Source: Paramacrobiotus metropolitanus (taxonomy: Eukaryota; Tardigrada; Eutardigrada; Parachela; Macrobiotidae). Taken from it: a stretch of 64,000 nucleotides of DNA. Positions 23,712 to 34,664 of the stretch are shown here, one piece after another. Made by a program: the position numbers and the translations under genes. How positions within the stretch are numbered: position 1 is the first letter of the stretch; each line of letters opens with the position of its first letter. Location: NCBI RefSeq assembly GCF_019649055.1, contig NW_026570326.1, positions 310,001 to 374,000 on the forward strand, given 5' to 3'. The notes beneath the pieces were generated by a model, which searched no databases, was not told the DNA's origin, and was given only the letters and a program-made list of their open reading frames with translations.

Positions 23712-24216
23712 GTAAACTGTATTACAACTCAGACGAGAATGCGAAAGAAAAATAAGAAGAAGCGTTCGGAGTACGGCATATATCGGTTTTGCAGCTCATT
23801 GGCACGATAGAATCGTAAGCCACAGTAATTCAAAGGTCAAATAAGAATCTGCAAAATAATTCCAATATTTTTCTTCCTTTATTTATTTCTATTTATTTAG
23901 TACTTCATTTTTCAGTTCACGGCACGCCACTTCCACAGTACTCACATCTAATGTACCATGGAAACTGTAGAGCGTGAGTTTATTCGCGGACTCTTCTGTA
24001 AAGGTGAACCCAAGTGCTTATCTCAGCCCGCAAACAGCGGTATTCCCTGTTATGCATAAACTACGTATTCTTCTTCGGTTAATTCGTTTTAGTTTCTCCG
24101 ATGTCTCCCTGAATTCATCTGCCAAGAGAGAGTTTGCAACGCTTAGGGAGACGACCGAACATGTTTGTTTTTAGATCAGTCGCAGAACTTCTCCGCACGG
24201 CCTACCTAGACCAACG
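23712..24216. other. Intergenic between divergent genes
   Basis: This is a shared upstream region of a minus-strand Link-like gene and a plus-strand Ly6-like gene, so it probably holds both promoters. No clear element was identified. Confidence 0.35.
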
Positions 24217-24887
24217 ATGATGGAGTGGTTATGGAGTCCGTGGTTCATGTTATGTATGCTGGTTTTCCAAGGTTAGCCAGCTGCTTTCATAAATTGGCTA
24301 AAAGAGGATCTACTTGTTGCTTTTTGCATTACAACATAATTAGGTCGCATGTCGAACTACTTCAGGCACTACCGGTGACAAAGAACCACTGCAATGTTAT
24401 TCCTGCAGCGGTACAACGGCTGAATGTCGGGACGCGCAAGAGCATGTTCTGAAAACGTGCGATCCGGCGGCAACGTCCTGCGTCAGTATGCGGCATTTCA
24501 ATCAGCCGCTAAATTTTAAAACTCATGCCATTGGTACGTATTAGACCCGAAAGCATCGCCCTGCGGTCTTGAGAAGTTTTTTTTCCATAATACCAGAATC
24601 AACCAGTAGCTTTCACAATTATTTTAAGTTATGTGCTTGCAAGGTCTCTTCTGTCCACAGATTCAGTGTACTATTATCGAGATTGTGCTGGGGATTTCTT
24701 CAGTCGTGTTTGGTTAGATGCTTCCGACAGGACACGAACACTGACTGAGGCTGAAGTTCTGATGTGTGCAACCAACAAATGTAACGGGAAAAGCAAAGTC
24801 CCGGTGCAGTATGCTACGATGGCAACACCACCACCAAATACTACCACTACGACGTCATCAGGCACGACAGACAGCCGATGTCCCTAA
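24217..24887 (+). CDS. Ly6/three-finger-like secreted or surface protein (3 exons)
   Basis: Exons are 24217-24271, 24366-24533 and 24661-24887; every junction is phase 1 with GT-AG borders. Exon 1 is a signal peptide (SPWFMLCMLVFQG, starting with two Met). Exon 2 opens the Ly6 fold with LQCYSCSGTTAEC and continues with KTCDPAATSC. Exon 3 completes it with the family end motif CATNKCNG. A Thr-rich tail (NTTTTTSSGTTDS) follows and the frame stops without a hydrophobic segment, so a GPI anchor is not evident. Ly6 proteins modulate receptors and channels at the cell surface; the partner here is unknown. The very similar leader exon at 60.6 kb suggests a related gene there. Confidence 0.75.
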
Positions 24888-25512
24888 AGGTTAAAGCAAC
24901 ATCAGCTGGTTTAGCCGTGTAAATAGAATGTTCTTGAATTTAAAGGACTTTCGCGGCGCTCCGGTCGATTCAGAATGTTTTGAAAAATCTGATTGTTTCA
25001 GCAAACAATTCGTCAGATTATTAAAACAGATGCAGTGGTACTCACAGTTATTATCATAAACTACAGAACAACTGCCGAGCTTGACGCAAATGAATTTACT
25101 GTCCGAAAGTTCTCGCAATGCAAAATTAGAATCAAGCAAAACTGAATGATTATAATTGGTTTTCTTGAGTGAGTTTGCCGAGAAGTGGTTGATATACTCG
25201 TACATTGTTTATTGTTTATAAAATTCGAGATATGGCTTTACAATGTTCGTGCTTTGCGTTCGAGAGGAAGAGAAATTACTCATATGCATTCATGAAGACA
25301 CAGCACTTAAGTTCAGGTTTACCATAAGGAGTACGCATACCACAAACTGCAATTCAAAAGTGTGATTGAATCAGCTACCACGAGTTTTAAGGTAAAGAAG
25401 CAGATGCAAACGGCAGAACATAATTTTGCGATCTACCCAGGAAAACTTAAAACACTGAATGATTAATACGTGCGGAATTAAGCCAAGTGAGCCGTTGCAT
25501 TAGTTCTCCTTA
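24888..25512. other. Spacer with possible terminal exon on the minus strand
   Basis: Near 24,950-25,050 the minus strand reads YHCICFNNLTNCLL, which resembles a Ly6 C-terminal CxC...C pattern and could be the last exon of the candidate at 25,557-25,695. No clean acceptor was confirmed. Confidence 0.3.
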
Positions 25513-25556
25513 TCATCTTGCCAGTTCTGTACAGGTACTCACCAATGGATCTCTAA

Positions 25557-25695
25557 ACAGTTTACAACCCCTCTGAGAAGCAGTATCCAAATAGCAATCC
25601 GTCCCGTGCATGGTCCAGAGTATGATGACACCATCGGAGCCGGTGCTACAATGGCATTTTGGCATGATACTTATGATACAAAGAAACAAATGCAT
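25557..25695 (-). CDS. Candidate Ly6-like first exon (gene model incomplete)
   Basis: From ATG 25693-25695 the frame gives a short hydrophobic leader (MHLFLCIISIM) and then KCHC...GTDCYLDTASQRGC, with cysteine spacing like a Ly6 N-terminal half, ending at a GTGAGT donor. Downstream exons were not securely found. A degraded relative occurs at about 55.7-55.8 kb (AGSDGVVAFWT versus TGSDGVIILWT), in the same position relative to the paralogous Ly6 locus. Confidence 0.4.
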
Positions 25696-25975
25696 TCGAA
25701 AAATTATTTGATGAGAAGTTTACTGTTTGTGCTCGTCGATTCTGAAAAATTGTGAATGTACGAGTGAAAAAGCCAAGTTTATGAGTTTTCAGCGGAAGCG
25801 TTCAGTTTTCGGTTTTCAGCAGATTTATCAGAAACCTCGATCGCTGAGGTCCCGACTGGAACTGCGTAAAAGTAATTACCAGCAAATGTGCCTAGATACT
25901 TTCTCGTAAAGGCATTGTATCCAACAGGAGGTCCGGGAACGCCAAACCGGCATTCCACCATCCAGTCGTTAAAAA

Positions 25976-28900
25976 TTACTTACTTATCCTGCTAATCACT
26001 GGCATGGCGTTGTAAACCGCTACGCTACTGAGCAGGATATAAAAAATGCCTACATGAATGGGGTGCCCAAAAATCAGTGGCTCTAAGCAGCCAGAAAGAT
26101 ATTGATAATTAGCCGGTTAAAATGCTACACAAACTTAAAATGATAAAATTGGTGTACATACTGACCAGAGTTGTTGAGCGCTGTGCAACGGCATAGGTTA
26201 TTTGTTTGGTTATTACTGTCTGATGATTCAGCTGCAACTGGTCAACCGTAGTCAGCAAAAACACCGACCCGGTTATAAAAATAGTGGTTTGATAATTAAG
26301 TGGTTTGATTATGATCTGGAATACTGCGTACCAGCTTTAGGAAAGGCGTTGCACAAATTCGTATCACAGCGACATCCTGTACCATTGGCTTCCCGACCTC
26401 TAAACGGTCCACATTTCCTTTCCTTTTTATCAGCCCATGGCTCCGAACAATATTGCATGTCATACCGAAATGTACTCGCTGAAAATTAAAAGCCTCCTAA
26501 CACTGCTGTTCAAATATGTAACACCAAAAAGGAGTGCATGACCATTAGCGCTAAACCGACAAGTCCACCGGAAATTAATCTGGTAGCACTCCTGTAGGCA
26601 CTTTACCATCAATAACGCACAGAAGTTATTGGGAACGCTCTTACTGGTAGCCCTTTCTGTAATGCTTCGAACAGGCTTTTAGACTTCTTGAATAAATCTC
26701 GTATTTTGGGTTTCATTGTGAATGGAGTTTTCCCTGATTCGACGAGAAAAGTTTCCCGCGAGCAAAAAGTTCTGCCTAAGAAACACTTTACCATTACTAT
26801 CGCTACTAGTACCAGTAGCAGTAATTAGTAAGTACTACCCAAATCAGTTTCGGAGCAGTTGATTATTTTTTTAACGAAAGGTTGACATTATTTTAGAAAG
26901 CGTGCCACATAAATTATATGAACCACAAAACAGCACCTAGAGTAGAGATCCACGTTGGGTAAGGATACGGCGATATAGCATAGGATACCGCAAGAATACA
27001 GCGATACACATTGGATACCGTAAGGATACAGGATGACACAGCGATAGAGCATCAGATACAGTAAGGATACAGCGATACAGCACTGGATACCGCAAGTATA
27101 CAGAGATACAGCTTTAGATACCGGTAGAATACAGGATGATACAGCGATAGAGCATTGGATACAGTGGTGATACAGCGATACAGCATAGGATACCGTAAGA
27201 ATACAGCGATACACATTGGATACCGTAAGGATACAGGATGACACAGCGATAGAGCATCAGATACAGTAAGGATACAGCGATACAGCACTGGATACCGCAA
27301 GTATACAGAGATACAGCTTTAGATACCGGTAGAATACAGGATGATACAGCGATAGAGCATTGGATACAGTGGTGATACAGCGATGGCATAGGATACCGTA
27401 AGAATACAGCGATACACATTGGATACCGTAAGGATACAGGATGACACAGCGATAGAGCATCAGATACAGTAAGGATACAGCGATACAGCACTGGATACCG
27501 CAAGTATACAGAGATACAGCTTTAGATACCGGTAGAATACAGGATGATACAGCGATAGAGCATTGGATACAGTGGTGATACAGCGATACAGCATAGGATA
27601 CCGTAAGAATACAGCGATACACATTGAATACCGTAAGGATACGGCGACACGGCATAGGATACCGAATAGAGCGATACACATTGGATACCGTAAGGGTGCA
27701 GCGTTACAGCACTGGATACCGTAAGAATACAGCGATACACATCGGATACCGCATGGATACAGGGATACTTCGCTTTGACAAATTTTTTTCGAACGGTTGC
27801 ACTGTACGAATCAACATTTCTAACACCTAACACACACATTTACCCGTGTTGGTCTCAGCGCATTCAATCAGCTTACATGCTACATGCTGCAGCCTACGTG
27901 ACTCTAGCCGCATTTCAATCAGTCTTTAGCCTGTTCAAGTAGTCGCCCGCTAGAGTGGCTGTGAATTTGGCGGAGTGTCAGAAATATTGATTCGTACAGT
28001 GCAAAGGTTCGAAATATTGGTCAAAGCGAAGTACATCATTAGATACCGACGCATACCGTAAAGATACAGGATAATGATGCGATGCAGCATAAGATACATT
28101 GCGGACACAGCGATACAGTACATGAGTATTGCATACCGTAAGGATGCAGTACTCTAGTTAGAAATCGCAATGGCTTTTCGGGTCCTAATATCTAGAGCCG
28201 GTAGGATACTGCGCACTGGTATCCTGTCTGTACCTTGCGGCCAGACCTGTGCCCTAACTTAGAGACGGCAACGGCTGGCTTAACGGCTTATCGGCTGGCT
28301 GCGGCTGGTTAAAATGGCGAGCCGGCTCCTAAGTATCGGCTCACCCCCCTGAGCCGGCTCAAACGGCTCGGCTTCAGACGCGAGCCGGCTAAGCCGGTTC
28401 CGGCTTAGCCGATAGCTTTTTTCTGCGGGGAAAAACGCAAGCATTTCAATTGAAAGCAAAGCTTTCGTGCTTTTCCCTCTTTTTTATGAAAAAAACTGCT
28501 TTTGACCAATTTTTAGTGGAGAAAACGTAACGATCTCTTACACGAAAACTGAGTGCTTTTTCATAAGATTACCAAGTTTCAAGCATCCGAAAGAGCTAAA
28601 ATTTTACTTTCTAATTTAAAGTAAAATTAGAAAGTAATATTTCTAATTTCATTTTCTAATTAGAAATTTCTCTACTTAGAAATTTCTGATTAGAAATTTC
28701 TACTAATTCCAATTAGTAAAAATTTCTCTACAATGCGCAAGCCGTTAGCCGACAGCGGCTTACGGCAGGCTGAGACTCTGAGCCGGCTCAATCGGCTCGG
28801 CAAGCATCGGCTACGGCTACAATTTGGGGTTGAGGCGGCTCAGCCGAAGCCGGCTTAGCCGCGGCTCAAACGGCTTCGGCTGAGGCCTTGCCAGACCTGC

Positions 28901-29699
28901 GCCCGGACTGAGGTATTCTATGGCAGTTTGGGTGGCGAAATAACCTAGGGCCGATTTGCCGCAGTTTGAAGATTAGATGTTTGAGTGAGCGTGCATTGTA
29001 TTATGGAATCTCGTGAATGCCCAACTGTTATGGACTCAGCAACGGAAGTTGCAACGTGAATGCTATTGTTATGACTGCGCTATAGTTGATTGTCTGTACG
29101 CCCAGTTAAAAGTTAATATTAACATAGAATATTACCGCGTTATTTCGCAGAGATACTTTGTTCTTTTCTTTAATACCTAAAAATTCAAAATTCTTCAAAT
29201 GATTTTTTAACTTTCTTCGATTTCCCAAATATCGTGTTCGATTTGTTTTGGATTTCTTAGATTTCAGGACCCCAAAGGCCCAAACATTGCAAAATACTCA
29301 ACGCATAACCTGCGACCCAACTGCCATAAAAGTAAAGGGGTGCGACTGAATGCCTAAAAAGGCTAATTTGCCGACCATAATGTGACAAAATGACCACTTG
29401 CGCTTATGAAATTGAAGCCGCGGCGTGAGGTGAACCTGCTCGAACGTAAATACTGGGCTAGCAAAATCGTCTCTTAATTTCACGAAAATACAATTCTTAC
29501 ACAAAACAACTTCATCAGGCGAGAAGATCATGCCACTTACTTCCTGTATAAAATAACGTTACGTTTTCACAGCTGGTTATGCCTGGATTACATTCCGTGG
29601 AATTGCTGTTAAGACAGTTCGTTCTTTTGTCTTTCCATGCCTCAAAATTTGGAACGTCTCCGCTCACGTACAGGCAGTGGTAACATTTGATCGCTTCTC
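25976..29699 (-). CDS. Ly6/three-finger-like protein with GPI-type tail (3 exons seen, leader exon missing)
   Basis: Exons are 29541-29699, 26332-26478 and 25976-26082, all phase 1 with GT-AG borders. The first begins the fold (AIKCYHCLYVSGD, TECNPGITSC), the second completes it (FRYDMQYC, CRCDTNLCNAF), and the third adds a hydrophobic C-terminus (HVGIFYILLSSVAVY) that looks like a GPI-attachment signal. Exon order, phase and sequence match the locus at 56,989-58,647. That paralogue has a leader exon about 230 bases upstream; no equivalent was found here between 29,700 and the retrotransposon at 30,115. The leader may have been lost or pushed away by the insertion, which would disable secretion. 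The 3-kb intron holds a minisatellite and GC-rich palindromic DNA. Confidence 0.65.
26951..27770. repeat. Minisatellite with ~205-bp higher-order repeat
   Basis: The array is built from GGATACAGCGATACAG-like ~20-base words. Identical blocks starting CATAGGATACCG recur at 26979, 27184, 27387 and 27592, giving a 203-205-base higher-order period. Copies differ by a few bases and one 2-3-base deletion. The array lies inside the Ly6 intron and continues as degenerate words to about 28,140. Confidence 0.9.
28241..28902. repeat. GC-rich palindromic repeat (GAGCCGGCT words) around an AT-rich hairpin
   Basis: The outer blocks (28,260-28,425 and 28,740-28,890) are made of GCCGGCT/AGCCGGC/CGGCTT words in both orientations, and so can fold on themselves. 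The centre holds an AT hairpin at about 28,602-28,640 and repeated AGAAATTTCT words. Near-identical GCCAGACCTG(T/C)GCCC sequences flank the unit as direct repeats (about 28,241 and 28,887), which could mark an old insertion. No coding potential is seen. Confidence 0.6.
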
Positions 29700-30110
29700 C
29701 TAAACATAATGCTTGCTTTATAAAGAAAGTGAAAGTCGGTGAAGGTGGGTGCCGACGCCGTGCCGTAAGCAAATTTGTCGTTAGTAACACAAACGGTGTT
29801 AAATTTGCTGTGCTGCTAGCATGCGCTTGCCGCCTTGTGCATTTGTTTTACAGGGAGGCGTTTTATTTTCAGGCGCACATACAGAGTACTCTGTATGAAC
29901 TGTGAGCCCGCTGAGATTGATATACGGCAAACAGTGCCGTACTGCTTGCACCGCATAAAAGTCTGGGCAAGTACAGGCCAGCAGCTATTACGCAAAACGT
30001 TGTACAGTACGGTACTATGAATTACTCGTAGCCAAGATACAGCACCCGCATAAGTACTGTATATTACTGCAACTTATTCTGTTTTTTTCTATCTTTCAAA
30101 AAAACTCTGC
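29700..30110. other. 5' flank of the Ly6 gene up to the LTR insertion
   Basis: This stretch was searched on the minus strand for a signal-peptide exon ending in a phase-1 donor; none was seen. Confidence 0.4.
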
Positions 30111-30114
30111 TTAA
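30111..30114. repeat. Target-site duplication TTAA (left copy)
   Basis: TTAA directly precedes the TG of the left LTR and is repeated at 54748-54751 directly after the CA of the right LTR. Four-base duplications are usual for Ty3/Gypsy integrases. Confidence 0.85.
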
Positions 30115-30501
30115 TGTCAGATGTGACACGGAAGCAGAGCGAAAAATGGGGGGCAAAATATGCCTTTATTGTGATAACAATAAAGCAACCACAAAACAAC
30201 ACAGAAATGCCAATGCGGCGTATGCTGTGGAAAAGTAGCTGCGAGCGCGCAAGTCGGTAAAAGTGTACTGATGCAGCGTGCTGCAGGTATGCAACAGCTG
30301 ATGCCGTAAAGCATGGAATCGCTCGTAGGCGCTGGGCTACGCCCCCAAGAGTGCGGAAATGCGCTGATTGGTCAGCGTAGACAAAGTATACGCTGAGTGA
30401 GCAGCGTAATAGCGCGGCACGAATGGAGTAGCCGTGCGCGGGCGGGCGACAGAGCAAAGCCACAAGAGGTGTCTACCGCCTCGAGTGTGCGGTCTCTGAC
30501 A
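30115..30501 (-). repeat. 3' LTR
   Basis: 387 bases. On the minus strand it carries CCAAT (TGACCAATCAGC) in the upstream part and AATAAA (complement at 30165-30170) near the R/U5 side, both placed as expected for a promoter and a polyadenylation signal. The terminal hexamers TGTCAG/CTGACA are inverted repeats. Confidence 0.93.
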
Positions 30502-32711
30502 TGCCTCTGGGCGGGAGTGGGAGCTCCTCCTCCTCCTGCGTTTCCGACTCTGCCCCTGGCCAACCCGGTAGGGTGCCAGGATCCGATACCCGGTAGGGCC
30601 GGATGCCACTTTGTCTCCAAACCCGGTAGGGTCGGTCGCTCCAGACCCGCGGTGCAGTGCACCGAACGGCCGAAATCTGGAGTGCACTCTGGTTGCTGGG
30701 GGTTCCGGTGTGGTTGAAGGCTTGCTTTGGTCGAACAAGTAAAAAAATAAAGTTTATAAGGCTCATAGGTTAAACATTGAAATAGAAAAATCACAATTTC
30801 AGTGAGAATTAGAGTAAAGATCATAGTTAGAGATCCCAAAGCCAATTCCTTTGGTTAATGGCTAAATAAAAACATCAATTTCTTTGGTTAATAAAGTCTA
30901 GAAAAACCAGGTATGGTTAAAAAACTAGACAAAAATGGCTTATTCCGACTAGGTTTACCACAGGGCCAAGCTTGTCCACAGGGGTCCTAGTCAACGGTCC
31001 GCTGTATCCGTTAGGATTGTTCTGGTCCTGTGAATCCGGGGCGACGGTTCCCAGAGATGTCCACAGGGGTCCAGTAGAGTAAGTCCAGCGGTGCGGTATA
31101 TGGAAGGCACGGTTGCATGCGCAAGGACAAGTTGTCCCCTTCCTTGTTAATGTATGGTGGACCAAGCCCGGTTGGGCGGTCCATGATGGGCCAGAGTGAT
31201 GCCTCTGGACAGGAGAGGTGCCTTTGTGACCAAATTAGTGTGCTTGGACCAATTCCGTTAGGATGGCCATGCTTTGGTCTGACGTGCCTCTGTTGGACCT
31301 GACCCGTTAGGGTTGTCCCTGATGTAACGGGAGTGGGAGTCCTGTCGGAATCCTTCCCAATGGCCAAAATTAGTGCTTTGGACCAGTCCCGTTAGGGCGG
31401 TCCATTTTGGTCGGGTTTGGCCCTGCATGCCGGTTTGGTCATGCGCCTCGGGCCAAAAATCTTCTAAGTCCAGGAGGGCCATAATGGAAAAATTTTCTAA
31501 GTCCCAGGACCGAGATGATGTGATGGATCAAACCCGTTAGGGCGGTCCAAACTCGGTCTCTGACATGCTCTGGGCCGGGATACGAGGTTCCATTGTGATT
31601 TGGCTCGCCTCCGGCTGGTGTGGGACGTTGGGGTCCTGTATGTCCAGGTTTGGCCCTCGGATGTGGACTTAGTCGTTTTTTGATGAGCCACGTCGTTGGA
31701 CGGGCCAAAAAACTTAGAAAATTTTCAGTGGGCCACGTCGTTGGACGGGCCAAAAGACTTAGCCGATTTTTGGTGGGCCACGTCGTTGGACGGGCCAAAA
31801 GGACTTAGTCGTTTTTTCGACGGTCCAAGGTGTATGGCGGGCCAAAAGGACTTAGTCGTTTTTTCGACGGTCCAAGGTGTATGCCGGGCCAAAAGGACTT
31901 AGTCGTTTTTTCGACGGTCCAAGGTTGATGGCGGGCCAAAGTCGGTCCGTCTCACTGGCCGTGGGCCATGAGTTGGCTACCATGTCCGATGAGTCAGGTA
32001 GGTTTCCCTGAGACCGTGGCCATAACAAAATTAAGTTGCGTCTGACGAAAACATCAGGTTGGCCTGGCCAAACTCCAATAAATTAAGTTGTGGGCGCCGG
32101 TAGGCGTTTACCACAAGGGAGTTGGTCTTCTGACTAGGAACATCCTCATTTGGCCTCGGGGCGGTGCATCTGTTGGATGAGCCTCTAGGCGGTCCATGGT
32201 GAGGATGTTGAACATGGCATGCAAAGGGTATACCACAACTTCTATGTGGCTCCCAAACTCACTTGTCCCAATGCCTGGTATGGCAATTAGACTCGTGAGC
32301 CGCATATGGTCCGTTGGACACACAGCGGGCCTGGTCCAACTTCTATGGGCCAGGACTTGATCCACGGCTTTGTCGCAACTTCTATGCGGGCCGTCGCCGC
32401 CTTGTGGGCGCTGGATCCTTTCCATGCCGGGGAACTTAGCTCGCGCCAGGTTCGGTCCGGTGGACTCCGTCGGATGGTCTGGGATGGCCGAGCCAAATTC
32501 ATGGTCCCAACCGCTAAGCCAGAGCCAATCCGGGGAATCCGGTTAAGATCCAGGGATTAAGGTCCGGTGAGGTAAACGATACATGGCCGTAAGCCACGTT
32601 TGTTGGGTGAGGGCTACAACCGTTAGATTGTACCCATCATGTTGTTAAAATCCGATCCAGCCGATGCCGGTCCACTTCTAGGGCCGACGTGCAGGAATGG
32701 CTGTTAGCCTA
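30502..32711 (-). other. Element 3' untranslated region, repeat-rich
   Basis: This lies between the last long ORF and the 3' LTR. It contains the purine block AGGAGGAGGAGGAG (complement near 30,522-30,537), about 20 bases from the LTR and the best polypurine-tract candidate, though not adjacent. Six copies of the 10-mer CCCG(G/T)TAGGG lie at 30564, 30589, 30622, 31303, 31388 and 31533. A partial repeat of the LTR terminus plus its flank is at about 31,552-31,580. A 157-codon ORF near 30.4-30.8 kb overlaps the LTR and begins with a hydrophobic run, but is probably chance. Confidence 0.6.
31660..31945. repeat. Tandem repeat, ~50-bp unit, about six copies
   Basis: Units share GGACGGGCCAAAA or GGCGGGCCAAAAGGACTTAGTCG. 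The last three copies are almost identical, adding TTTTTTCGACGGTCCAAGG, while the earlier three share CCACGTCGTTGGACGGG. It lies in the 3' untranslated part of the retrotransposon. Confidence 0.85.
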
Positions 32712-34151
32712 TTACTGCCCTCCTTTTCCGGCCTGGTCGCCGTCGCCTGGCCCAGGGTTGAGCGGGTCGACGACGCTTTCTTCCATGGCCGCCAGTTCCT
32801 GTTCGGTCTGGTTATCTTGTGGTTGGCTGGAGGCGCTGGTCGGCTGAGCTTCTTGGCCAGAGTTTGCGGCCTGAGTCTGGACGTGTGCGGACGATCCTGT
32901 TGAGGATCGCTGAGTACGAAACTTCGTTGGAAGTTTCCGTGTTGCCGTTCGGTTAACGAACGCTTCCGCAGCATCGTCGAAGTCCGTTGGCTGTCGGTAG
33001 CGGTAATCTTTGGCGCGGCTCCTGAAAATATTCAGGGCGCTCTGGATTTTGACTCCCGCTTCGACTTCATGAATTTGGTTCCCCAGAAGGGCCACCTGGG
33101 TCAATAGCCGGGGGACGATTTTCCCTTGCCGGTAGGCAACTTCGAGTTCCCAGTGGCAGTGTAGGTGGCCGAGTCTGGCGGCAAAGATGCGTATCATCGT
33201 GCCGTTATAAGAGTAAGTTTGTGTCTCTGGATCATCCCTGTGGTCAGCCGGTTTGCACGGGATGTCTATGGCAGCTCTGCAAGCTGCGATGATGAAACTG
33301 GCGTTTGCGTCCGGTAGGACAAACTGGGCCAGGTATTTGACGACGTCAAGTTGGTCGTCCTTAATGTGCAATTGGCACAAGTCGTTCCAGTCCGGTCTGG
33401 TGATGGGCTGTCCGAGTAAGTTTACGTCCGTAATGCTCGATAGAGCATTGTCACGGACCATAGGGTAGCCCTCACGGTTTTCTATGTGTTCCGCCATGTT
33501 GAAATCACGGGGCCACTCCTTTTTCTGCATTTCCATTTCGCGTCCGGACCGGATGACGAAAGTTTGTAGATTCTGGACCATGGCGTTGACCTGAGCCCGT
33601 CTGTCCCTCGGGTACGGGATGGCTCTCATGATGTAATCCGTCACCTCCCGGTGGGGAAGTGGTAGGATATTGATGCCTTGGTCCTCGGCATATTTATAAG
33701 GATCAAAGTCCGTAGCACTCACGCTTGCGTCTTGTCGGGCCGGTGGGTCCGATGACGGCGGTGCGGACTCTGTCTCCATCGGGATCTGGACGCTAATATT
33801 ATGGGCCACCGAGCTGACATTTCGTTCTGATCGCTTGGTGGTCTGAGCGACAACCAGGCTGGACTCCGCCTCGCTCCGCTTTCCGGGTGATGTGCGCGTT
33901 CGGCGCTCCTCGGGCTGGCTACGACTTTGGCGGCCAGTTTGACCCTGGTTGCGGCTCTGAATTTGGTGGCGTAAGTCATCTGGGTTCCCCGGTAGCGGTG
34001 CCAGTGGCGCGTGTTGCTCAGTACGCGCTGGCTGGTATTGGCCTTTTAAGGCATCCAGCAATCCACCCTCCATCAGTTGCTTGGCCACCTGGTCAACCAT
34101 AGCTTTGTTGATGTTTTCGAGAATCTGGTTGTATTCCATAGGTCTAGGCAT
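32712..34151 (-). CDS. Element ORF, 479 aa, unknown
   Basis: This is the last long ORF before the 3' LTR, intact from ATG 34149-34151. The N-terminus is helical (YNQILENINKAMVDQVAKQL), followed by a basic Gln/Arg/Ser-rich stretch (residues about 60-120), then a predicted globular region from about 165 to 400 (WNDLCQLHIKDDQLDVVKYL; LGHLHCHWELEVAYRQGK), and a Gln/Pro-rich acidic tail. There is no signal peptide or membrane segment, so it is not a classical envelope. The overall plan (helical N-terminus, basic linker, alpha-helical core) is compatible with a nucleocapsid-like or RNA-binding protein, but no family was recognised. It shares no obvious motif with the element's gag capsid. Confidence 0.55.
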   Translation of the reverse strand: MPRPMEYNQILENINKAMVDQVAKQLMEGGLLDALKGQYQPARTEQHAPLAPLPGNPDDLRHQIQSRNQGQTGRQSRSQPEERRTRTSPGKRSEAESSLVVAQTTKRSERNVSSVAHNISVQIPMETESAPPSSDPPARQDASVSATDFDPYKYAEDQGINILPLPHREVTDYIMRAIPYPRDRRAQVNAMVQNLQTFVIRSGREMEMQKKEWPRDFNMAEHIENREGYPMVRDNALSSITDVNLLGQPITRPDWNDLCQLHIKDDQLDVVKYLAQFVLPDANASFIIAACRAAIDIPCKPADHRDDPETQTYSYNGTMIRIFAARLGHLHCHWELEVAYRQGKIVPRLLTQVALLGNQIHEVEAGVKIQSALNIFRSRAKDYRYRQPTDFDDAAEAFVNRTATRKLPTKFRTQRSSTGSSAHVQTQAANSGQEAQPTSASSQPQDNQTEQELAAMEESVVDPLNPGPGDGDQAGKGGQ

Positions 34152-34262
34152 CTCATATCCGTAGGATTGAGAGCCTGACGATGGCCGCTGCTGGTGTCCA
34201 TGAGTTTATGGGGTGGCCGTTGGGCCACGCCCTGAGGACTGGTCAGAACCCGAGTGACGGGC

Positions 34263-34664
34263 TCAAGGTTCACGGTCCCGTTCCTCCTTTTTGTCTCGAG
34301 CCGATTGGCTGAGTGGAGGGATCGGAGTTCCGGTGCTGCTCCAGCCAGGTTGTCGGGCGCCACTGCGTTGCATGTAGAGATCGTAGATCTCTATCTGCTC
34401 ATGGTCCCTCAGTAAGGGGAACAGATGGCTTCCATCACGGCTGGTCATGTGGCAGTATGCGTCGAAATTGCCTCTGACCACTTCTAGGTAGAAGCAGTAG
34501 GCTCGGTCATTCTCATCGCGGAAGCCCGGTCGCAGGTGGTATGCGCAGGGGAACAACTCCCGTGAGGAATTGTCCCGGCGATTAGAATGTGTCAAGTTAT
34601 CGCCGCTGTTGCGTCTGCAGTCCGAGCATCGCGGTTCATACTTCTGCTGCGGTGTAAGTCCCAT
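34263..34664 (-). CDS. Element ORF, 133 aa, Cys/His-rich, possibly zinc-binding
   Basis: From ATG 34662-34664, residues 13-16 are CSDC, followed by CAYH near 40, CFY near 57 and CHM near 71. CxxC followed at about 20 residues by CxxH is a zinc-ribbon-like spacing, but no named family fits. The C-terminus is basic and charged (SARDKKEERDREP). It lies between the 712- and 479-residue ORFs in its own frame, with short gaps on both sides. Confidence 0.45.
   Translation of the reverse strand: MGLTPQQKYEPRCSDCRRNSGDNLTHSNRRDNSSRELFPCAYHLRPGFRDENDRAYCFYLEVVRGNFDAYCHMTSRDGSHLFPLLRDHEQIEIYDLYMQRSGARQPGWSSTGTPIPPLSQSARDKKEERDREP

Noticed and set aside
26951-27770. CRISPR-like array
   Set aside because: No constant repeat with unique spacers; the copies form a degenerate minisatellite in animal DNA.
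26888-27839. Long minus-strand ORFs with repeated YRCILTVS/LYRC words
   Set aside because: They are translations of the 205-base minisatellite; the period keeps the frame open without implying a protein.
30089-30463. ORFs in both LTRs beginning MALLCRPP
   Set aside because: They appear in both LTR copies because the LTRs are identical; no domain, and the LTR is regulatory.
30372-30845. Hydrophobic-start ORF near the 3' LTR as a possible envelope gene
   Set aside because: It overlaps the LTR, has a non-ATG start, a single hydrophobic stretch, and no cleavage or cysteine pattern.
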